Assembly: GCA_002423285.1 (NCBI GenBank)
Contig: DIVF01000047.1
Location: 1-12,371 of the forward strand
Length of the DNA stretch: 12,371 nt
Direction: 5' to 3'
DNA from: Micavibrio sp. UBA6139
Lineage (GTDB): Bacteria > Pseudomonadota > Alphaproteobacteria > Micavibrionales > Micavibrionaceae
Shown here: positions 8,245-12,371 of the stretch, piece after piece
Position numbering within the stretch: position 1 is the stretch's first letter
How the letters are laid out: each line of letters begins with the position of its first letter
Position numbers and translations under genes: made by a program
Notes under the pieces: generated by a model
Database searches by the model: none
What the model was told of the DNA's origin: nothing
Seen by the model: only the letters and a program-made list of their open reading frames with translations

Positions 8245-8805
8245 ATGGCTATTGAAATCATTCCAAACTGGCACCCGATCTTCGTGCATTTCACAATTGC
8301 GCTGCTATCCATTTCGGCTTTGCTGTATGTGGCCGGGGTCGCATTAAAGAAGCCGAATATTCTCATGGCCGCCCGTTGGAATTTATGGATTGGCGTAATG
8401 ATGACAGTCGGCACTTTACTGACCGGGTTTTACGCTTATAACACGGTCGTGCATGACGGGCCTTCGCATGTCGCCATGACCAATCACCGCAACTGGGCTT
8501 TATTCACCGCTTCTGCCTTTGTCCTGCTGGCCTTATGGGCTTTGTGGAAGCAGCGCGGCGCAAAAACGGTTAATCCCATTTTTGCTGGACTTATGGTGCT
8601 GGCGACGGGCCTGCTGGCTGTGACCGGCTATAAAGGCGGGGAAGTAGTTTACCGCCATGGCCTTGGCGTTATCTCGACGCCGGATATGCGGAATCACAAT
8701 TTGATTGTTCATTCCGAAGCGGGGAAGGCCGAAGATTCTGACGCGGATATTGCAAAAGAGCCTGTGCAAGAAAACCCCGGAGACAACCACAACCACCAAC
8801 ATTAA
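8245..8805 (+). CDS. DUF2231-like inner-membrane protein with His-rich tail
   Basis: A 186-residue membrane protein resembling the DUF2231 family, whose function is not established. Four hydrophobic segments lie at about 12-33, 44-66, 84-101 and 110-129. Conserved-looking histidines sit near membrane edges: HPIFVHF (H10, H15), HDGPSHVAMTNHR (H70, H75, H81) and GGEVVYRHGLGV (H138). The last 45 residues are acidic and end in DNHNHQH, a possible metal-binding tail. It lies 11 bp after copB with the ribosome-binding site overlapping the copB stop, and 19 bp before the next secreted copper protein. Context supports a role in copper handling at the inner membrane, perhaps metal or electron transfer to CopA, but this is inference. 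A start at 8239 would add two residues. Confidence 0.85.
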   Translation: MAIEIIPNWHPIFVHFTIALLSISALLYVAGVALKKPNILMAARWNLWIGVMMTVGTLLTGFYAYNTVVHDGPSHVAMTNHRNWALFTASAFVLLALWALWKQRGAKTVNPIFAGLMVLATGLLAVTGYKGGEVVYRHGLGVISTPDMRNHNLIVHSEAGKAEDSDADIAKEPVQENPGDNHNHQH

Positions 8806-8824
8806 CTAACCAAAAGAGAAAACC

Positions 8825-9268
8825 ATGAAAACTTTTTTACTGAGCATGATACTCGCATTTGTTGCCATCCCGGCCTTTGCCGCCGAACCGGCGCACCATC
8901 AACACGCAGATAGCTGGCTAAAGCCGGTGGAGCCAAAATTCGTTTGCATGATGAACAATGCCGTTTTTGACAAAGAACAAATGGCGATAGAAGTTGAGGG
9001 CAAAACCTACTATGGCTGCTGCGCCATGTGCAAGGAGCGCCTGCAAAAAGATGTATCCGCAAGACAGGCCGTTGATCCTGTAAGCGGCAAGACCATTGAC
9101 AAGGCCAGCGCGGTAATCGGTGCGGATGCACACGGCATGGTCTATTACTTTGAAAATGAGGAAAATTTCCAAAAATATGCCAACGGCCCCATGCCTGAAA
9201 TGAAGCACGAGCATATGGAGGGTATGGATATGAAGGGCCCGCAAGGCATAAAAGGGCATGGCCCATAG
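8825..9268 (+). CDS. Secreted TRASH/YHS-type cysteine-rich copper protein
   Basis: A 147-residue protein with a Sec signal (MKTFLLSMILAFVAIPAFA, cleavage near residue 19) and an early His cluster (HHQH, 24-27). Residues 39-74 form a TRASH-like metal site: VCMM with C41, then YYGCCAMCKERLQ with C65, C66 and C69. Residues 83-119 look like a second YHS-type unit whose ligands are gone: DPVSGK where YHS domains have DPVCGM, and YYFENEENFQKY where the Cys pair would be. A Met/His tail follows (HEHMEGMDMKG, ending GHGP). TRASH and YHS domains bind soft metals and are common in copper loci; here the protein is probably a periplasmic Cu+ binder or chaperone. The ribosome-binding site is weak (AAGAGAA). 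The gene lies between the DUF2231 gene and the ATPase gene. Confidence 0.85.
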   Translation: MKTFLLSMILAFVAIPAFAAEPAHHQHADSWLKPVEPKFVCMMNNAVFDKEQMAIEVEGKTYYGCCAMCKERLQKDVSARQAVDPVSGKTIDKASAVIGADAHGMVYYFENEENFQKYANGPMPEMKHEHMEGMDMKGPQGIKGHGP

Positions 9269-9275
9269 GACGTAT

Positions 9276-9407
9276 ATGAAAGCGGCGATTGTCGCTATCG
9301 TTGCTGCCGGGGTGGGATTTCTTGCCCCGACCATAGCCAAGCCCTTACCTGACCACGCGTAGGAAATTGAACACATAAAAGCTATTTTAGAAAAAAGGAA
9401 ACAATGA
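9276..9407 (+). pseudogene. Short secreted-peptide reading frame interrupted by an amber codon
   Basis: An ATG at 9276 follows the stop of the previous gene by 7 nt, with AGGA (9267-9270) overlapping that stop and 5 nt from the ATG. The frame encodes 28 residues resembling a signal peptide (MKAAIVAIVAAGVGFLAPT, then IAKPLPDHA), then TAG at 9360-9362. Reading through gives 14 charged helix-like residues, EIEHIKAILEKRKQ, and a TGA at 9405-9407 that overlaps the ATPase start (TGATG). The tight junction at both ends suggests a former 43-codon gene in which CAG (Gln) became TAG. Alternatives are a genuine 28-residue peptide, a sequencing error, or a chance frame in a 135-bp gap. Function unknown. 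Confidence 0.4.
9395..9400 (+). promoter_or_regulatory. Ribosome-binding site of the copper ATPase gene
   Basis: AAGGAA lies 6 nt before the ATG at 9407 and 3 nt before the ATG at 9404. The spacing favours 9407, although either is possible and they differ by one Met. Confidence 0.55.
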
Positions 9408-11764
9408 TGAAAAAGCACACTCACGCTGACATGAAAGAAAAAGGCCATTCCTGCTGCGCGAGTCATGCGGGCAATGAAAACAAAAATAATATGACGACAG
9501 ATCCGGTATGCGGCATGAATGTTGACCCGGAAACAGCGAAATATAAAAACACCTATAAAGAACAGGAATACTATTTCTGTGCGGAAAATTGTCTGAAGAA
9601 ATTTAAAGCTGACCCGGAAAAATATCTTGCGCCAAAGCTGGAAGAGCCCGCTGTGCAGGGCGCAATTTATATATGCCCGATGCACCCACAAATCCGGCAG
9701 CAGGGGCCGGGTATTTGCCCGATATGCGGCATGGCGCTTGAGCCGGAAGTGATGACCGGTGACGAAGGCCCGAATGAAGAATTGCGCGATATGACGCGGC
9801 GGTTTTGGATTGGGCTTGTTTTAACGCTGCCCGTTTTCGTGCTGGAAATGGGCGCGCATCTTTTCAATTTGCACCTTGTCGGCCAGCCGCTTTCTAACTG
9901 GCTGCAAATGCTGCTGGCGACTCCGGTTGTGCTATGGGCCGGATGGCCTTTCTTTGCACGCGGATGGACGTCTCTTAAAACCCGCACCCTCAATATGTTT
10001 ACCCTGATTGCGATGGGTACAGGTGCGGCCTGGCTTTACAGCATGGTGGCAACCCTCGCGCCCGGCATTTTCCCGCCCGCTTTCCGGCAAGCCGGGGGCG
10101 CGGTGGCGGTTTATTTCGAGGCAGCGGCAGTGATTACGGTGCTGGTTTTGTTGGGGCAAGTGCTTGAATTGCAGGCACGGGAAAAGACAGGCGGTGCTAT
10201 TCGTGCGCTTCTTGATCTTGCGCCTAAAACAGCGCGACGGGTCGGCGAACACGGGGACGAGGATATTCCATTGGATCATGTGGTGCAGGGCGATTTATTG
10301 CGCGTTCGTCCCGGCGAAAAAGTGCCGCTTGATGGCACGGTGATGGACGGTCGTAGCGCGGTGGATGAGTCGATGGTTACAGGTGAATCCATGCCGGTGA
10401 TGAAAGAGGTCACGGCCAAAGTGATTGGCGGCACCATGAATCAGACCGGCACTTTCATCATGCGGGCCGATAAAATCGGCAAGGACACTATGCTGTCGCA
10501 AATTGTGCATATGGTTGCCGAAGCGCAGCGCAGCCGCGCGCCCATTCAGCGCATGGCCGATATGGTAGCGGGCTGGTTCGTTCCGGCTGTCATTCTGGTT
10601 GCGATTATCAGTTTCGGTATATGGGCATCGTTTGGCCCGGCTCCGGCCTTTGCCTATGCGCTGGTCGCGGCGGTATCTGTTTTGATTATTGCGTGCCCTT
10701 GCGCTCTTGGTCTTGCCACGCCGATGTCGATCATGGTCGGCGTCGGGCGCGGCGCGCAGGTCGGGGTTCTGATTAAGAATGCTGAGTCTTTAGAACGTAT
10801 GGAGAAGATTGATACGCTTGTTATCGACAAGACCGGAACCTTGACCGAAGGCAAGCCAAAAGTCACAGCGATTGTTGCGGAAGCCGGTTTTGATGAGTCC
10901 GGGCTTTTAGCCTTTGCTGCCGCGTTGGAAACGGGTAGTGAGCATCCTTTGGCTCATGCCATTGTGGAAGCAGCAAAAGAAAAAGGCTTAACCCTACAGC
11001 AAATCAGCGACTTTGATTCCCCGACCGGCAAGGGCGTTGTCGGCCAGATTGAAGGTCAGCTGGTTGCGCTCGGTAACGGCAAGTTGATGGATGATTTGAA
11101 AGTCGATGTGGCGAGTCTGTTAAGCCGTGCGGATGAACTGCGCGGCAACGGTGCGACGGTCATTTTCATGTCCGTGGGCGACAAGGCGGCGGGGCTTTTG
11201 GCGATTGCCGATCCGATCAAGGCAACAACGCATGAAGCTATACAGGCTTTGCAAAAATCCGGCCTGCGCGTTGTCATGTTGACCGGCGACAACAAGGTGA
11301 CGGCGGAAGCGGTAGCGCGTCAGCTTGGCATTACGGAAGTCGAAGCGGAAGTTTTGCCGGAAGATAAAAGCCGGATTGTCAAAAAATTGCAGGCAGAAGG
11401 CCGTAAGGTCGCTATGGCGGGCGATGGAACGAACGATGCCCCGGCTTTAGCTGCCGCTGATGTCGGTATAGCAATGGGAACTGGAACGGATGTGGCAATG
11501 GAAAGCGCAGGCGTAACCCTGCTCAAAGGCGATTTAAACGGCATTGTGAAAGCCCGCCGCTTATCGCTCGCGGTAATGAAAAATATCCGGCAAAACCTAT
11601 TCTTCGCCTTCATATACAACATGGCAGGCGTTCCGATCGCGGCGGGTATTCTTTACCCGGCCTTCGGTATTCTGCTAAGCCCAGTCATGGCGGCGGCGGC
11701 AATGGCCCTGAGTTCAGTTTCGGTTGTGGGGAATGCGCTACGGTTGAAAGCTCAAAAATTATAA
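9407..11764 (+). CDS. Cu+-exporting P1B-type ATPase with YHS and CPMHP metal-binding domains
   Basis: A 785-residue copper-translocating ATPase, called CopA in other systems; the symbol is left empty to avoid confusion with the oxidase. It pumps Cu+ out of the cytoplasm. Order: His/Cys-rich N-terminus (HSCCASH), YHS domain at 32-74 (DPVCGM, FCAENC), heavy-metal-binding domain at about 88-115 (CPMHP, CPICGM), two extra helices plus the core, TGES at 325-328, CPC at 430-432, phosphorylation site DKTGT with D474, HP at 513-514, TGDN at 626-629 and GDGTND at 672-677. YN (737-738) in M7 and MALSS (766-770) in M8 are the Cu+-specific signature. There is no GMTCxxC HMA domain; the two other domains take its place. 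All catalytic motifs are intact. It is the last gene of the operon. Confidence 0.96.
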   Translation: MKKHTHADMKEKGHSCCASHAGNENKNNMTTDPVCGMNVDPETAKYKNTYKEQEYYFCAENCLKKFKADPEKYLAPKLEEPAVQGAIYICPMHPQIRQQGPGICPICGMALEPEVMTGDEGPNEELRDMTRRFWIGLVLTLPVFVLEMGAHLFNLHLVGQPLSNWLQMLLATPVVLWAGWPFFARGWTSLKTRTLNMFTLIAMGTGAAWLYSMVATLAPGIFPPAFRQAGGAVAVYFEAAAVITVLVLLGQVLELQAREKTGGAIRALLDLAPKTARRVGEHGDEDIPLDHVVQGDLLRVRPGEKVPLDGTVMDGRSAVDESMVTGESMPVMKEVTAKVIGGTMNQTGTFIMRADKIGKDTMLSQIVHMVAEAQRSRAPIQRMADMVAGWFVPAVILVAIISFGIWASFGPAPAFAYALVAAVSVLIIACPCALGLATPMSIMVGVGRGAQVGVLIKNAESLERMEKIDTLVIDKTGTLTEGKPKVTAIVAEAGFDESGLLAFAAALETGSEHPLAHAIVEAAKEKGLTLQQISDFDSPTGKGVVGQIEGQLVALGNGKLMDDLKVDVASLLSRADELRGNGATVIFMSVGDKAAGLLAIADPIKATTHEAIQALQKSGLRVVMLTGDNKVTAEAVARQLGITEVEAEVLPEDKSRIVKKLQAEGRKVAMAGDGTNDAPALAAADVGIAMGTGTDVAMESAGVTLLKGDLNGIVKARRLSLAVMKNIRQNLFFAFIYNMAGVPIAAGILYPAFGILLSPVMAAAAMALSSVSVVGNALRLKAQKL

Positions 11765-11962
11765 ATTTTTTATTGTTTGTATGTGAATGGGAGTGCAGAT
11801 AATCAAATGCGCTTTTGAAAACACAGTGAGAGAAGTATGAGTTCACCCACCTTCAATGTGGGTAGTGCAGAAAATTCTGCGTAAAAGCCATATATATGTG
11901 GCTGGTAGCGCTCATAGAACCGGGTATGTAACCCGGCACAAAATATGCGTGAGCGAAAATAA
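11765..11962. other. Non-coding region after the ATPase, with a run of inverted repeats
   Basis: No open frame of note. Just after the ATPase stop there is only an AT-only inverted repeat (AAAAATT/AATTTTT, 11754-11770), too weak to call a terminator. Four small inverted repeats follow within 92 bp: ACCCAC/GTGGGT (11845-11863), GCAGAA/TTCTGC (11867-11880), AGCCA/TGGCT (11886-11903) and CCGGGT/ACCCGG (11920-11936). None carries a T-run. They could belong to a structured 3' UTR or small RNA, or be relics of mobile DNA. No RNA family recognised. Confidence 0.5.
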
Positions 11963-12064
11963 TCGATTTTATCTGATCACAACATCATTAGTTTGAACCT
12001 GAATGCAACAGAAGTATCTTTGACCAATCAAGGGAATGACGTTACGCATAGTCGAGCTTTATAG
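11963..12064 (+). pseudogene. Decayed fragment of an RTX-protein paralogue
   Basis: From 11975 the frame reads DHNIISLNLNATEVS, then LTNQGNDVTH, then SRAL and a TAG at 12062. It aligns without gaps to residues 326-350 of the RTX protein at the left of the window (DHDIISLSLTATAVA, then QTNQGHNVTH), with 17 of 25 residues identical. Many differences are synonymous (CAT/CAC, ATT/ATC, AGC/AGT, CTG/TTG, CAG/CAA), so the fragment derives from a diverged relative that was once under selection, not from a recent copy. It is bounded by in-frame stops at 11960 and 12062. Faint similarity may extend a few bases upstream, and a 10-bp match (ATGCACGATG at 12139) further down may be chance. Confidence 0.75.
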
Positions 12065-12371
12065 GTGGGCACATCGTAAGTTCTTACGTTATCTTCATAA
12101 GGGATGGCGGTTTCAGTTTAAACTGCTCTCATTAATTTATGCACGATGGGGGCTGTTATACAGCGGCCACTCTCTTTATTATTTTTCAGAATAGGCGCCC
12201 CCTAAATACAACCCTAGATTTTGATAGACTTTATATTTGTAATTTAATAGTGTTTGCATCTAGGAATATCGTGGTTTGGTCATCTGGTGGCCTGTCTTGC
12301 GATAGGATAACGCGAAATAGTTGCTGCACCAAAATGAGGTTTTTGTTGAGCCACCCCCTATAAATGAGTCC
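12065..12371. other. Right-edge region with no recognisable gene
   Basis: The only open frame (12139-12363) gives a protein of low-complexity appearance with no ribosome-binding site, and I do not call it. Visible patterns: CGTAAG-TT-CTTACG (12075-12088), the 12-bp palindrome CAGTTTAAACTG (12114-12125), GGGGGC (12148-12153) facing GCCCCC (12197-12202), and two similar strings CCCCCTAAAT (12198-12207) and CCCCCTATAAAT (12354-12365). It may be degraded continuation of the RTX relative, or the edge of a mobile element beyond the window. Confidence 0.4.

Noticed and set aside
8918..9691. 257-residue minus-strand frame opposite the TRASH protein and ATPase start
   Set aside because: It is a shadow of two well-supported + strand genes with clear domains.
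11754..11770. AT-only inverted repeat at the ATPase stop as a terminator
   Set aside because: The stem is 7 A/T pairs with a 3-nt loop; too unstable to call an intrinsic terminator.
11887..11940. tRNA-like string (GGTAGCGCTC, then a CCGGG stem with a 7-nt loop and CCCGG)
   Set aside because: The loop lacks U33, the spacing between D-like and anticodon-like stems is too long, and no T-arm (GGTTCRA) or acceptor pairing follows.
12139..12363. 74-residue frame at the right edge
   Set aside because: No ribosome-binding site, no recognisable domain, and it lies in sequence downstream of a decayed gene.

Overview
The window suggests a Gram-negative proteobacterium. I favour an alphaproteobacterium, on general resemblance only: a very large type I-secreted calcium-binding protein, an outer-membrane CopB and periplasmic copper genes, at roughly 50% GC. 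No rRNA, tRNA, CRISPR array, integrase or transposase gene was recognised. All genes are on the + strand.

Left third (3-4775): the 3' part of a giant RTX-type calcium-binding protein. It has an HExxH zinc-protease-like motif near the visible N-terminus, a cluster of Asp/Asn-rich calcium loops, six blocks of glycine/aspartate nonapeptides separated by five related beta-rich spacers, and a C-terminal type I secretion signal. Its 5' end lies outside the window. A strong intrinsic terminator (4800-4830) closes this unit.

Middle (5197-11764): a compact copper-resistance operon. In order: a small secreted Met/Cys-containing protein, a PcoA/CopA-type multicopper oxidase, a CopB outer-membrane protein, a DUF2231-like inner-membrane protein with a His tail, a secreted TRASH/YHS-type cysteine protein, a short amber-interrupted reading frame, and a Cu+-exporting P1B ATPase with YHS and CPMHP-type N-terminal metal domains. 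From copA onward the genes overlap or nearly touch, so they are probably co-transcribed. The expected division of labour is Cu+ export from the cytoplasm by the ATPase, periplasmic binding and oxidation by the small proteins and CopA, and outer-membrane sequestration or passage by CopB. No copper regulator (CueR, CopRS or CsoR) is present.

Right end (11765-12371): no intact gene. It holds a run of small inverted repeats (11845-11936), then a decayed fragment (11963-12064) whose translation matches part of the left-hand RTX protein without gaps (17 of 25 residues). The copper operon therefore lies between an apparently intact RTX gene and the ruin of a diverged RTX relative, which suggests that it was inserted into, or rearranged within, an RTX locus.

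No wholly new system is evident. The points most worth checking are the amber-interrupted small gene coupled to the ATPase, the RTX remnant, the Sec-type rather than Tat-type signal on CopA, and the hairpin-rich stretch.
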